From Acorus gramineus (taxonomy: Eukaryota; Streptophyta; Magnoliopsida; Acorales; Acoraceae): a stretch of DNA of 64,000 bases. Location of the stretch: positions 301,590 through 365,589 of the forward strand of contig JAUJYN010000042.1 in NCBI GenBank assembly GCA_030737835.1. The letters are read 5' to 3'. The position numbers and the translations under genes are program-made. The notes below the pieces were generated by a model that worked only from the letters and a program-made list of their open reading frames with translations, did not search any database and was not told the origin of the DNA. Positions 46,743 to 60,300 of this stretch are shown here, one piece after another (positions within the stretch are counted from its first letter, which is position 1; each line of letters opens with the position of its first letter).

Positions 46743-49005
46743 TGTCACGCCCCAGGGCGGCCAACCCAGGGACGCGGCAAGTGTATGTATCATATCAGAA
46801 GCCTACACAGGAGGTCAATAATATATATCATACACAGACAACTAGAATGACACATATGCAACAAAAGGGGCTGACATGATATATACACCAAATGCGGAAG
46901 CAAAAGACTGAATCTGTGAATAAACATTCTACAGACTCGATACTCAATCATCTGTCCTGTGAGAGCCAATATACACAAATACAACTGAACATATACAAAC
47001 ACGTGCCAAGCACGGAAATCAAATACATACAGTCAAGAAGGGATGCTGATAACCTCTGGCACTCGCGGAACATGGCGCTGCTCCGCTACTGAAGAAATCC
47101 CTCGGAAAGCTCCAACTGCTGCTCCGGCTCTAGCTCAGTGACCACTGGGGAAAAACATGTGCGAGGGGTGAGCCACACGCTCAGTGAACAGCACAACCCA
47201 CGCATCACAGACAATATTTACCAATATTCCATTATTTTATCCAGCCATCAATACATAACAACATAATCCAGTGGTTCGTACTTCGCCGAACCACTACACC
47301 CTCACCCTCACCCATCCATGGGTGACATAGGCTAATGGGACTGATAATCATCCATTCACAAATCCAGTAGGTCGCTCATCGCCAACCCACTACACCCTCA
47401 CCCTCACCCATCAATGGGTGACATAGGATTTTGGGACTGACTAGGCTGTTGGTCACCCTTGGTCCACCGATAGTCTCTCCCTCCACTCCGTAGGCCGCCT
47501 GGTCTACTCCCACATTCAGCACAGTCCGTCACCAAATCAGGAGGTGCCTACTAATGGGAGCCCTCTGTCAGGAAGGCCCTGTCTAACGCTGGGGGTAGCC
47601 TCTACCGGATCCAACGCAGGGAACAGAACAGCCTATCCATACGCATATGATCCACTCGGATCCGCCGACTACATATCATTACAACTCAAATGTCATGAAT
47701 TCCTCTGAATTCAACCAGGTGCATCATCAAGATGCGGGAACATGTACAAAAATCAGCAAGGCTGGAATATCATTGGGGGAAAGAAACTCGGAAGGGCGGC
47801 GTGAGTTCCCGTTATAGGATACCCCGACAACCAAACAAGGAACACGGAGTACCCTAACCCGGGTCTCACCGCTGTCCTTGCAAGGCCCCTCCCCTATAAT
47901 ATCTACCAACTATGCTAATAATTATACCAATCATACAACATAACATATAATATTATTGGGACTAGAACCTTGGGAGGGCAGCCTGATGTCCCGATACAGG
48001 ACATCCCGACAACCAAACAAGGAACACGGAGTACCCTAACACGGGTCTCAGCGTTGACCTCGCAAGGCTCCTCCCTATAATATTATCCTAAGGCATGCGA
48101 TCTAACAGATACCAGCATTTAATTTAATGAATAAACTAGTAGGATGTATGCATAGGCCGGGGTTTCCTAGCATGTAAACAGGGGACATGCTGCATGGCTC
48201 ATACGCATATCCTAAGGGTGCAAGTCCCTAGCATGCAAGGACTAGGGTAGCATGCATTCTACACATAATTCACACAAGCATGGATTACATATTATTGTAG
48301 GTAATATTTATCCACGACGCCCCAGGAGAGGTCGGTATACGCCCCAAGTGCGTACAACGCCTCTCTACTGGGCTGGATTGTCCCACTCACCGGTATCGGG
48401 GTCGTCGCGCGACCGCCTGTCCAGATCTGCAAGACAGGGTATTACTTGGTAAGTATAAATCCACAGTTATCATTAAATACACAAAAAAATACCCCAAAAC
48501 CCACAACAAACACCTAACACTCGGGCAAACGTGCACGCGACCCGCACGCACGTTAGCCCGAGCACTCCGGCAACCACCCGCACGGCCACCCGACCGCCCG
48601 GGTGCACCGCCGCGCTTCCCGGGGCACCCCGCACGCCCCCGCGCGGAGCGCCTCGCCCTGCGCTCACCCCGCGCGCACCTCCGCCACCTTGCCGCACCTC
48701 GCGCGCACCTCGCACGCACCTCCGCCACCTTGCCGCACCTTGCGCGCACCTCGCACGCACCTCGCCTGCCCCGCTGCGCCTCGCGCACACCTCGCACGCA
48801 CCTCCGAGCGCACGCCCGCGCGCACACTCGCGCGCACGCCCAGCCGGCCCCCTGCGCTCGCTGCCAGCACTGCCAGCCCGTCCCGCGCGCCCAGCACGAC
48901 CAGCACCTCGCGCCAGACCCGCGCACGCCCGCGCGCACGCACGCCCGCGCGCGCACGTGCGCATCCCCGCACGCGCCCAGCCCGCGCGCTGCCTGGGCCG
49001 CTGCC
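46743..49005 (-). mobile_element. Truncated reverse family-A LTR
   Basis: It starts TGTCACGCCCCAGGGCGG after TAGTG (candidate TSD) and runs through the usual A features in reverse: two GGGTGA blocks (about 47297-47420), two 110-bp modules (47770-47895 and 47955-48075), the mini-exon (about 48390-48427) and the CpG-rich tract (48530-49000). It stops inside that tract and joins directly to integrase sequence, so one deletion removed the rest of the LTR plus the pol sequence upstream. Confidence 0.88.
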
Positions 49006-49785
49006 GCTATTTTCGGTTGAGACGCGAGGATTACTTTGAGGTTGTGGTGCAGCCTTGGCAGGCTTTGGCACGAGCCTCCATTTAAGTATAGCATTTCATC
49101 GCCAATGGACAGCCAGACAAAGAGGACGATTCAGACCTTGGAGGACATGCTAAGTGCCTGTGTGCTCGATGATGAGGATATTGGGGGAGGCACCACCCAT
49201 TTGTTGGGGTATGCCTGCAAGACGACTGCCATTCGAGCATCCAGATGGATTTGTGAATGGCACTCTACAGGCGCAGTATTATACCTCCCTTGTGTTGGAA
49301 CGGTTGAGGAGCGCCAGTGGGAGGGGCACAAGTATTTATTTGACCTTGCAGTGGCCAAGTTGGTTCATGTGTGCATCCGCACCTCCCAGAACCAACAGAA
49401 GGGCTACGAAGGTCATCGTCGCCAGGAGCTTACCTTCGGGTTTGGCGACTATGTTTTCCTGAAGGTGTTCGGGTTTAAGGGCACCCTCCGTTTCGACGTT
49501 CGGGGCAAGCTGAGTCGGCCCTTCATCGGACCGGTTCTCGTCTTTGAGTGGATTGGGGAGGTGGCTTGTCATCTAGCCTTTCCCCCACAGCTGGCTCATG
49601 CCCACGACGTCGTCCTTGTCTCATGGCCGAGGCGTTATGTCCACGATCCTGCTCATGTCATTCTGTTTGACCGTCTCATCCTCGAGCTAGATTTGTCGTT
49701 CGTGGAGCAGTGGATCGAGGTCAAGGACCAGCATGAGAAGAGGCTCCATGCTAAGACCGTTCCTTTGATTACAGTGTGTCGGTAG
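49006..49785 (+). pseudogene. Integrase C-terminal remnant of family B
   Basis: The frame at 49036-49785 stays open. Its first part (RTIQTLEDMLSACVLDD) is integrase core, corrupted by an apparent extra base and by a TGA just upstream near 49016. Its second part, from residue ~135, is good: FGFGDYVFLKV, then GKLSRPFIGPV (GPY/F-type module), HDVVLVSWPRRYVHDP and a tail ending KRLHAKTVPL, as in Tekay/Del chromoviruses. The aromatic residues of a full chromodomain are not seen before the stop. It has no RT, RNase H or catalytic triad and is not functional. Confidence 0.82.
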
Positions 49786-49891
49786 CGCCAGTCTGGTGCA
49801 TGGACCACTTGGGAGCAAAAGGTCTATGCGTGATACTTGCTATATTCGGTCTTCCCTTTGGGTTTCCTTAAATTTCGAGGACTAAATTTCC

Positions 49892-49909
49892 TAAGGGGGG
49901 GGGGGGGGA
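49892..49909 (+). promoter_or_regulatory. Polypurine tract of family B
   Basis: TAAGG followed by a long G run and AA lies directly before the LTR start TGTTATGCCTG. Confidence 0.9.
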
Positions 49910-52900
49910 ATGTTATGCCTGTGTCATTTGGAGCCATTTCGGTTAAGCCTTGGTCACATCTGGGTCATTCAGGGCCTTTTCTTTTTTTCGATCGGAGTCG
50001 CTAAAATTTTGGCTTTTAGCCACCTACGGGAGTTAGAGCACTCTGATTGGAAATCTAACTGCATATTATGGGTCCTGGTACCGTTTAGTACTACCCATAA
50101 AAATTTCATCGACTTCCGGTAACGTTCTGAAAGATATACAGTTCCGAATCGCATCCGGGTTTGGCCATTACTGGGTTTCGGTGGGTGAGATATTTTCGTG
50201 TGTGTGGTGCTTCTCCGCATGCTTCCCAATAAAGCAAAAATAAGTGGTTGAGTGAGGGTGAGCCTAACCCTAACCTCACCACCCCCTTATGGTCACCCCA
50301 AAACACTATTTGGGCATGGAAATGACCATTTTGCCCTCTCTCTCTCTCCCCTTCTCTCCCAACTCGTGGATCTCTCTTTCTCTCCCTCTCGTGGTCTCTT
50401 TTTCCTCTCTTTGTGTGTGGAGAAGGAGGAGGAAGAATCAAAGGAAGGAGAAGGTGAAGGAGGAAGTACAAGGTGTGTGTGTTTGTGCATGTGTTGTTGT
50501 TGTTTCTCCTCTCTCAAGCACCCTCTCATGTCTCCCCCCCCCCTGATTTGCAACCAAAGAAGGCTGAGGAGGGCTGTGGAGGTGGTGGTAGTGGTGGTGG
50601 TGGTTGAGGTGGTTGCGGGTGCATTGAGGGCCCCCGAATCTCCCCCCTTCATTCCCCCTCCCTAGGTGAGCTCTTCCCCTTCTTTTCTTGTTTTTTTAAT
50701 GGCTTAGGGGTTGTGGGGAAGTCATGCATGCTAGGTAGTTGGTTTAAGGGTGAGTGAGAAGTGTGGGAGATGGGTTAAAGGGGTTAAAAGGGTGCTGGGC
50801 GCGTGCGCGGGTCTGTCCCCCGTGCATGCGAGCGCAGACGCGCGCGCAGAGGGGCCTTGGTAGGCGCGGACGCTGGCAGCGAGCGGAATGCCCACAGGGC
50901 GTACGTGCGGGCGCGCGCGAGAGTGCGCGCACGCGGGGCAGTGCATCTGGGCGTGCGCCTGGGCATGCGGCAGGGTGCCAGTGCGCGCGCGCGCGTGCGT
51001 GCGCGTGCTGGGGCATGCGCGGGGCTGCCCAGGGTCTCAGGTAGGTGCTGGGGCACTTGGGCATGCGTGCGTACGCGCGTGCTCACGTGCGTGCGAGCCC
51101 GTATGCGTGCATGACTAAGTCTTAGGCATTTCTAGTAATTTCTAAGTGTTATAATGTGTTGTTACTCACCAAATTTGATGCCCTTACCTTGCAGATCTCG
51201 TCGGATGGGATGCGCGAGGTCCCGGGTTGAGGTGAGTGGTTTGGTCCAATCCCCCCCCCCCTCTCGAGATGCGCTCGACGCGCGTAGTCGTGCGTCGCGC
51301 ATCGATGGGGCGTCCCAGCTATACTACTTGTATAGATAAGTAGTATCACCATGCTTAGAATATAATATGTTAGATATCTTGCATGCTAGGCTTATATTAC
51401 ATGTATTGTATCCATGTATGAATGATTGTGTTGCATGCGCCCCTCTAGTATGGGCATGTATTGCTGTAATGTGTATTGATGTATAGAATATGGCATGCCT
51501 TAGGTAGTATTGTAATACTACTCCCACCATATTAATTGGAATATCCAGCATCATTAAGTCTGGTTTAATAACGGGCACCTGCCTAATATTCCCTTGCGAT
51601 AAGACTCGAGGGCGTGGTGTAGTTGTTGCGCCCATGCTAATGGGGCAAAGCTATGACCGACTTCATGAGATGATGATCTCTCTCGCCCTCTCCCTCTGCA
51701 CGGACTGAGTAAGTAGATGCGATTTCCTACTCGACTCAGGTTCGTTTGGAATATTGGCATGCACCTGTTAGTGCGCGAGATCGCGCTTGACCCTTACCTT
51801 TTAAGTTGGTGATATCCAACGCATGCTTAAGTTAGGCCTTGTGTGCTTATGTGATTAATGACCATATATGCATGTTGTATGATTTATTATGATGTAAATC
51901 TATGATTAGGGAGTATCCCTATGATTAATTTATACGTGATCGTGCATATGGTTTATGCACATAACTAAGATTAAATTCTCCTATAAAATATATGCGCATG
52001 TTAAAACTAATTAGGCCTATCTGAAATAGGCGTGGGTATGACCCGTTGTCGGGTTGTACCTTATTAGTCAGAGCGCTAGCGATGTAATCGCCCCCGTGCA
52101 TCCGAGCGATGCACTCGTTTGGAATTCAGGAGAATTCATTATCTTATCGGTTTTGTTAAAACCGGTAGTTGTGGCATTAAGCTAGGCCTACCCGTGCTAG
52201 GCGTGTATATGAACCGCCTGTTGGGTTATGTGCCTTGGGATTATTTCTGCATGAGAGCAGAGGCAACCCCCTTGTGTCCGAGCGACGCAACCGTGTGGGA
52301 GTACAATAGTATTCGATATCATCGATATGTGATTATCGAGAGTAGTTGTTTTTCCATTGGGTTCGCTTTGTGAACATGGAGTGTTTCCTCCCAATGTTGT
52401 CCGTGTTGAAGCGGGCCGGGTTAAAGCTGTCCTGACAGAGGGCTCCCATCCGTAGGTACCACCGATGCGTTCGGAAACGTACTGATCGTGGGAGTATACC
52501 AGGTAGAGGCTACCCGGGAGAGGGCTAACGAATGATATTGCGAGCGTGGAATCGTTCTCCCCTTCGTTGGATCCGATGTAGGAACTTCCCGGCGTTGGAA
52601 AAGCTGTCCTGACAGAGGGCTCCCATCCGTAGGTACCACCGAGGCGTTCGGAAGCGTACTGATCGTGGGAGTATACCAGGTAGTGACTACCCGGGGAAAG
52701 GGCTACCGGTGGACCAAGGGTGTAGAGGAGTCTAATCTCTCCAAAAGTCCTATGTCACCTGTAAAGGGTGAGGGTGAGGATGAGGTGAAGACATGTCGCC
52801 GCGTGACCCATTCGTGGTTCGTCCGTTCCCATAGTTGTTGGGTCCGGTTGCGTATCGATGTTCAAAGACATCGTTGGGCAGTTATCTCGATGTAGATGAT

Positions 52901-53659
52901 CCAGTAGTGTTGTGTAGACTAGTAATTCCGGGTCTCGTCGACCAACGGTATGGTCTCTCCCCAAGAGACCCAAGAGTCTTCCTCCGGGAGTGAGGGTGAG
53001 GGTGAGGTTGGTGATCCAGTAGTGTTGTGTGGACCAGTAATCCCGGGTCTCCTCGACCAACGGTATGGTCTCTCCCCAAAGACCCAAGAGTCTTCCTTCG
53101 GGAGTGAGGGTGAGGGTGAGGTTGGTCGCGCCGCCGTGTGACCCTGTTATCCATTGGGTTTCTACCCATGTTTTTCCTTGAAAGGAAATTGTGTTAGCAT
53201 TGAACTGTTGTATCGTTATTGGTTTCCCGCCACTCATTGAGCTTGTAGCTCACCCCTCGCATACTGTTTCTTTTCAGGGCCAGTGTTGGGCGTGGAGCGG
53301 GAGCTTTCCTGTGGCGTGGTCTTATGGGCGTGGAGTTTCTTCTGGCGGATGGCGAGTGAGAGGCTGTCAGCAGCCCTCGAAACATTTTATGTATTGTAAA
53401 TCGTGCATGTGGCACAAATTGTATTTTATTTGGACTAGACTTGGCTCTCATAGGACAGTGATTGTGTATTCGAATCTGTAATAATGTTTTTGGTTTACAG
53501 ACTATGTTTATATATTATGCTTCCACTTTTCAGTCAGTTATCATTATCTTTGCTTTGCCACCTTGTGTGTTGTTGTTGGAGTCTTTATTGACCTCAGGTA
53601 TTGATAGCTGATATTTAATTATTGTCACGTCTCGGGGACGGCCGCCCTGAGGCGTGACA
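49910..53659 (+). repeat. 3' LTR of family B, intact (3750 bp)
   Basis: It runs from TGTTATGCCTGTGTCATTTG to GAGGCGTGACA. Predicted signals are a 5' splice site CTAG|GTGAGC (GT at 50666), a CpG-rich tract with alternating GC/GT (50795-51110), acceptor TTGCAG (51194), a 37-nt exon, GTGAGT (51232) and a later acceptor TTTTCAG (53277). It also holds hairpins (51271-51350), a duplicated stem module (about 52430-52680) and three GGGTGAGGGTGAGG blocks (about 52766, 52990, 53106). Confidence 0.92.
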
Positions 53660-55001
53660 CCTTCAATCAACATTTAAATGATCACGACCTAACCATACTC
53701 TATGGGGAGGAAGAAGAAGAGATCGCAGCCATGGTTGATGTGATCAACAAAGAATCCGATGAGGACAACCCAGGCGAAGTCGACCCTAAAGAAGAGGAGG
53801 AACCATTCAAAGAAGTTCCAGAAGAGGCAATGAAGGACCCAAAGAAGGAGAATGCACTTTGGATGATGATTTGCATCCGGATGACCACGGGTCCTCAAAG
53901 AATACAGATTCCGTCGATGGCCCTCACCGTCCATTGACCATATCCTTCACGGATCATGATCTCCCAGATCCATGGTTACATGTATATCCTCTACATATCA
54001 GCGGCAAAATTCAGACAATTGACCTGAACAATATCTTTGTTGACCCAGGTTCCGAGATGAAAATCATAACCAGCCCCACTTACCTACAAATGCCAAAGTG
54101 GGCCCACCTTTTTCTCCTACCAGTAAGCTCCGCCATACAAGCCTTCAATGACTCCGAAAAAACCATCTACGGTCTCGAAGTGTTCGACCTAATAGTTGGC
54201 GCCTAGCCTTCAATGCTTCATAGCAGACGTTGACACAAGATAGCCATTAATAATGCTAGGGTGACCATGGCTTGACAGCATTCAGGCAATTTGCTCCCCT
54301 TGACACCAGTGCCTCTGGTTGCAGTTCATGGGCAATGGCTTGACCATATGGGGAGAGGCGCGCCTCAGGTATGTTAACGAGGAAAACTGGATGTCGCATA
54401 GCATGTTTGCACTAAACTTTCATCGAAGAATCGTGTCTGAGGATGATAGCCTGCCTGGATCCCCCATCAACGACAGATATCACTCCAAAGGATTAGTTGA
54501 AACGATTAACTCGGTGAGTAACCAAATAGAACCAAGCCTGATCATCTTCCTACCCCATGAAGTTGCCAAAACTGGAACACGCTCTTCCCCTCTCCAAATA
54601 ACCACACATTTCGGGGGAGATAATTGAAACATGTCCTTATTGACACCTTGGCAGAAACAAACATCATAACCCTATATGCGTACCACAAAGTAAAAAACTA
54701 TCCCAGAATTAGAACCATCAGTTGTCTACGTCTTCGACAATATACGAAGATCCATATGCGGGCTGGTAACATTCCAGATGAAAGCGGGACCGGTGTCGAC
54801 CACTGTAAACTACATGCTGATGGATAAAAAGTCATCTCGCCCCCTGATCATCGGAAGGACATGGCTTGACAGTATCGAAGCCGTCTCGTCCACTAGGCAT
54901 CAGTGCTTACAGTTCTCCTACAAAGGGAAGATCATATCGATCTATGGAGAAGCATGGTTCAGTAGACCTCAGACCCACAATTGGACCATCTACGCAATGT
55001 G
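53660..55001 (+). pseudogene. Relic of another Ty3/gypsy-like element with two protease-like segments
   Basis: Frames 53731-53937, 53859-54206, 54319-54627 and 54778-55080 are pieces of one decayed polyprotein. The 53859 frame has a retropepsin-like stretch, with LHISGKIQTIDL leading to FVDPGSEMKIIT (DPG in place of DTG), then IQAFND-SEKTIYGLEVFDLIVGA. A second protease-like stretch begins near 54600 (HVLIDTLAETNIITLYAY) and leads to RPLIIGRTWLDSIEAVSSTRHQCL, the post-protease pattern of Tat/Ogre-type elements. Several stops and frameshifts are present. The right side is cut by the A LTR at 55002. Confidence 0.55.
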
Positions 55002-57318
55002 TGTCACGCCCCAGGGCGGCCGTCCCCCGGACGCGGCAAGTGTATACATGATATCAGCAGTCTCTACAGGAGGTCAATAATATACTCTAAACAACAACTA
55101 AAATGACAACACAGACGAAAGCAAGGCTGACATGATATATACACAGATAGCGGAAGCTAAAAGACTGAGTCTGTAATTCAAAAACATACTACAGACTCGA
55201 TACATAATCAACTGTCCTGTGAGAGCCAATATACACAAATACATCCAAGTAATATAATATACAAACGAGTGCCCAAGCACGGAAATATAGTACATACAAT
55301 CAAAAGAAAGGATGCTGATGGCCTCTAACACTCGCGGGACGTGGCGCTGCTCCGCTACTGATGAGGTCCCTCGGGAGCTCCTCCTTCAAGTCCGACTCAG
55401 TAATAACTGGAGAAAAATTATGCGAGGGGTGAGCCACACGCTCAGTGAATAGCACAACCCATGCATCACAATTTATATTAACCACAATTAAATCAAAGCC
55501 TCTAAGTGGCAGGAAATACACAAAACTAGTGGGTCGCGACATCGCCGACCCACCACACCCTCACCCTCACCCTCCAATAGGGGACATAGGATGTTGGGAC
55601 TGACTAGGCTGTTAATCACACTTGGTCCACGATAGTCTCTCCTCCACTCCGTAGGCCGCCTGGTCCGATCCCACAATTCAGCACAGTCCGAACCCAAATC
55701 AGAGGTGCCTACTGATGGGAGCCCTCTGTCAGGAAGGCCTGTCTAACGCTGGGGCAGTCTCTATACGGATCCAACGAAGGGAAAGGAAACAGCCTATCCA
55801 CACGTATACGATCCACTCGGATCCGCCAACACCGATCTCAACTTATAAATGTCGTGAATTCTTCAGAATTCCTCCAGGGCGCATAACTAAGATGCGGGGA
55901 GACACATATTATAATATTATTGGGAAAAGAAACCTCGGGAGGGCACCATGAGGTCCCGATATAGGATATCCCGACAACCAAACAAGGAACACGGAGTACC
56001 CTAACCCGGGTCTCAACGCTAACCTCGCAAGGCCCCTTATAATATTCCCTAAGGCATGCTAAAATACCATAAGTTCGCATTTAATTTAATAAATTAAACT
56101 AATAGGACACATGCATAGGTCGAGGCTTTCCTAGCATGAAAACATAGTGTAAGGATGCATGGCTCTTACATATATCCTAAGGGTGCAAGTCCCTAACATA
56201 CAAGGTCTATGGTGACATGCATACTACATACTAATCATGCTTGCATAGATTACATATTATACAAGTTAATATTAAACTATGGTGCCCCAGGGGAGGACGG
56301 TATACGCCCAAGTGCATATAGCGCCTCCCTACTGGGTTGGATTGTCCCACTCACCAATACCCGGGTCGTCGCGTGACCGTCCGTCAAGATCTGCAAGACA
56401 GATATTTAACACGGTGAGTAAAATACACAAATACATACAAAAATACACTAAAAATACCCAACACTCGGACAAGCATACATATGGCCCGTACGCACGCGAG
56501 TCCGAGCACTCCGACTCACCCGAACCCCCGGGCAACCATCCGCACGGCCACCGACCCGGGCGCACAGCCGCGCTCCAGTCCGCGCGCCCAGACGCACAGC
56601 GAGCCCCCTGCTCGCATGGCCGAAAACGCTGCCGAATCCCTGCCTGCACGCCCAGACACGTTGCCGCGCCCAGTTCGCGAGCCCAGACAGACCGCACGCT
56701 CGGACGCACACCCGCGTGCCTGTGCGCACCGCGCGTCCAGCCTCGGATGCACCCGCGCGCACTGCGACCCAGCGCAGCGCCTCTCGCGCACACCCGCCCG
56801 CACTGCGCCCCAACGCAGTGCCCCGCATGCACTCCCCGCTCGCCCTGCGCGCACTGCGCCCCCTGCGCAGCACCCGCACGTCACCCGTTCAACCCGCGTA
56901 CTGCGCCCCCTGCGCAGCACCCGCACGTCACCCGCTCAACCCGCGTATTGCGCCCCTGCGTAGCACCCGCACGCGCCGCCCGTCCGCACGCCCGGCAGCA
57001 CACGCCCAGCGCGCCGGGCAGCACGCGCCCAGCGCCTGCCAGCCTGCCTGCGCCGAGGAGCCCGCACTGCCCGAGCGGGCTCTACCACCCCTCTCAGCCC
57101 TCCAACAGCCCCCAAACCACCAAGCACACCTTTCACTCCCAAAAACACACCTAAACATACATCTAGACAAGAAATGGAAGGAAAGGAAACTCACCCAAAG
57201 GAGAGGAAGGGAAGGGAAGGAGATCGGGTGCTCTTCGCGCACCGAAACACCACCACCAAGGCCACCACCACCAAGCCTTCAACTCAGCCTAAGGGGGCTG
57301 AAATCAGAGGAGAAAAGT
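55002..57318 (-). mobile_element. Reverse family-A LTR, interrupted
   Basis: It starts TGTCACGCCCC after ATGTG (candidate TSD) and continues through the A pattern in reverse, including the CpG-rich tract (56480-57060), to AGGAGAAAAG at 57318, where another LTR begins. The rest of this LTR must lie beyond the nested insertions and is not in the window. It carries one GGGTGA block and one 110-bp module. Confidence 0.87.
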
Positions 57319-60300
57319 GTCACGCCCCAGGCATCCCCGAGACGTGGCAATAATAAATATAATATCAGTTATCAATACCTGAGGTCAATAAGGACACCAA
57401 CAACAATACACAAGGCGGCAAAGCAAGATAAAGATAACTGATTGAAAAGCGGAAGCATAATATATACAATGTCTGTAAATCAAAAACATTATTACAGACC
57501 CGAATACACAATCAATGTCCTGTGGAAGCCAAGCCTAGACCAAAGAAAATACAACATGTGCCACACGCACGATTTACAAAGCATAAAACGACTCTAGGAA
57601 TGCTGACAGCCTCGCACTCGCCACCCGCCGGAAGAACGCTCCAACGCCCATAAGACCACGCCACAGGAAAGCTCCAGCTCCACGCCCAACACTGCCCCTG
57701 AAAAGAAACAGTATGCGAGGGGTGAGCTACAAGCTCAGTGAGTGGCTGGAAACCAATCACCATCTACAGGTCAATACATAAATCAGCTCCCTTTTTCTAG
57801 GAAAAACATGGATAGAAACCCAAGGATCACTGGGTCACACGGCGGCGCGACCAACCTCACCCCCACCCTCACTCCCGAAAGGAGTCTTTTGGGACTTATG
57901 GGGAGAGACCATACCGTCGGTCGAAGAGACCCGGATTTACTGGTCTAGTGACCATGCCGTCGGTCGAAGAGACCCGGATTTACTGGTCCACTCAACACTG
58001 CTGGATCATCTACATCTAGATAAACGCCCATCGATGTCCCTCAACATCGATCACAAGACTGGACCCAACATATATGGGAACGGTCGAACAACGAATGGGT
58101 CACGATGGACGCGTCTTCGCCTCATCCACACCCTCACTCTTGAAAGGAGGAAACTTGGGACTTTGGGAGAGACTTAGACTGCTCTACACCCCTGGTCCAC
58201 CGGTAGCCTCTCCCACCCTCGTGGCCTCCGCCTAGTCCTCTGATAGGTATAGCCAACGCCGGGGAGTTCCTACATCGGATCCAACGAAGGGGAGAACGAT
58301 TCCACGCTCGCGACATCATTCAATAACCAACCTCAGATTATTTATAGCCTCTAAGTGGCAACAACTACACAAACCAGTGGGTCGCTCATCGCCAACCCAC
58401 TACACCCTCACCCTCACCCTCAAACTGGTGACATGGTCTTTTGGGACTGACTAGGCTGTTGATCACCCTTGGTCCACCAATAGCCTCTCCTCCACACCGT
58501 AGCTCGCCTGGTCTACTCCCACATTCAGCACAGTCCAAAACCAAATCAGGAGGTGCCTACTGATGGGAGCCCTCTGTCAGGATGGCCTGTCTAACGCTGA
58601 GGAGTCCCTACACGAATCCAACGAAGGGAAGAAAAACAGCCTACCCACACGGATGCGATCCTCTTGGACCCGTCGACATCGCTTCCTAACGTTTCTAATG
58701 ACATGAATTCTTCAGAATTCCTCCAGGGCGCATAACTAAGATGCGAGGAAGCATATATCATAGCCACAAGGTTATAATATTCTCTAAGGCATGCTAATAA
58801 TCATATGCTCGGAGTTGATTTAAATAAATTAAACTAAATGGGAATATGCATAGGTCGGGGCTTTCGAATCAAGGGGCAAGGTGCCTAAATATGCATGGGC
58901 CGCTATACATGATATAAGGGTGCATATCCCTAGCATGCAAGGCCTAGGGTGGCATGGATACTACGTAATAATCATGCATGCATAGATCAAGGCTCTTAAG
59001 TACAGGACATGGTGTCCAGGCATGTATAGGCCTCTATACATGATGTATGGGTGCATATCCCTAGCATACAAGTCTAGGGTGGCATGCATAGCATCATATT
59101 GATCATATAAGGGTGCATGCATAGTTTCTACACATAACAGCTAGGGGACCCCATCGATGCGCGACGCGCGTCTACGCGGGTCGAGCGCATCCCTAGAGAG
59201 GGGGAGGGATTGGAATCAAACCACTCACCATTCTACCCGGGACCTCGCGCATCCCATCCGACGAGATCTGCAAGGTAGGGGCATTGAACTGGTGAGAAAC
59301 AGCACAATTTATACATAGAAAACATTAGAAATACCCCACACACGGACAAGCATGCCTACGGGCTCGCACGCATGCGAACACGGGCGTACGCACGCGAGTC
59401 CGAGTGCCCCGACACCTACCTGAACCCCCGGGAAGCCACACGCATGGCCCCCCGCACACGCACGCACGCCCACACCCCGGCACCATCGGCGCACTCCCGC
59501 CCGCGCCCCACGCGCAGCACCCCGCACACGCCCAAGCTCGCGCACGCACGCACACGCACGCGCGCGCGCGCACTGGTCCCCAGCTCCATGCCCAGGTGCA
59601 TGCCCAGGCGCCCTGCCCGAGCGCGCGCACCCGCCCGCACCCCCGCTCGCGCCTGCACCCGCGCGCACCCGCGCGCATGCACCTGCGCGCGACTGCGCCC
59701 ACCAGCGCCCGCCTGCGCGCGCACGCGCGCAGACCGCGCCCAGCGCGCGCCCAAGCCATCCTAACCCCTTTTTCACCCATCCCAACCCCTCACACACACC
59801 CTAACCCAACTACCTAGCATGCATGACCTCCCAACCAACCCCTTAAGCCAAGAAAACCAAGAAAGAAGGGGAGGAGCTCACCTTGGAAGGGGAACGAAAG
59901 GGGGATGTTCTGGGGCCCTTCGCTCAACGAAACGCTGCCACCGGGACCTCCACCACCACCACCACCTCTCCTCGGCCTCCTCAGCCCTCCATGGCTGCAA
60001 AACAGGGGGGGGGACATGCAAAGGGAGCTTGAGAGAGAGGGGAACAAACACAACACACAACACTTGATCACAAACCCTCATGCACAAGCACCACCTCCTT
60101 CACCATCTCTCTTAGGCAAAAACACAAACACAGGGGGGGCTCTGTGTGGGAGGGAGAGGGACCAGAAATGCTGGTCGACGAGGGGAGTGAGAAGGGAAGA
60201 GAGAGAGAGAAGATATTTATCAAAATATCTAAAGAGGGAAAGACTAAGTCGCCCCTCGACTTGTTATATATGTGTCACTTTTAACCTGCTGGTAACCGTT

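Larger units (their letters stand above)
39574..53659 (+). mobile_element. Family-B Ty3/gypsy element (long-LTR, chromovirus-like), nested and decayed
   Basis: Forward order: remainder of the 5' LTR (39574-45957, carrying an A LTR), PBS (45963), gag remnant, a truncated reverse A LTR (46743 to about 49005), integrase C-terminal remnant (49006-49785), polypurine tract and intact 3' LTR (49910-53659, 3750 bp). The integrase tail with its GPY/F-type pattern points to the Tekay/Del group of chromoviruses. The bases after the 3' LTR are CCTTC. The left end and its TSD are missing, because the 5' LTR start lay where the satellite junction now is. Confidence 0.88.

Noticed and set aside
46743-49005. 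A second, independent B element starting here
   Set aside because: The boundary is the 3' end of a reverse LTR that matches family A. The integrase that follows is in the opposite orientation and belongs to the surrounding B element.
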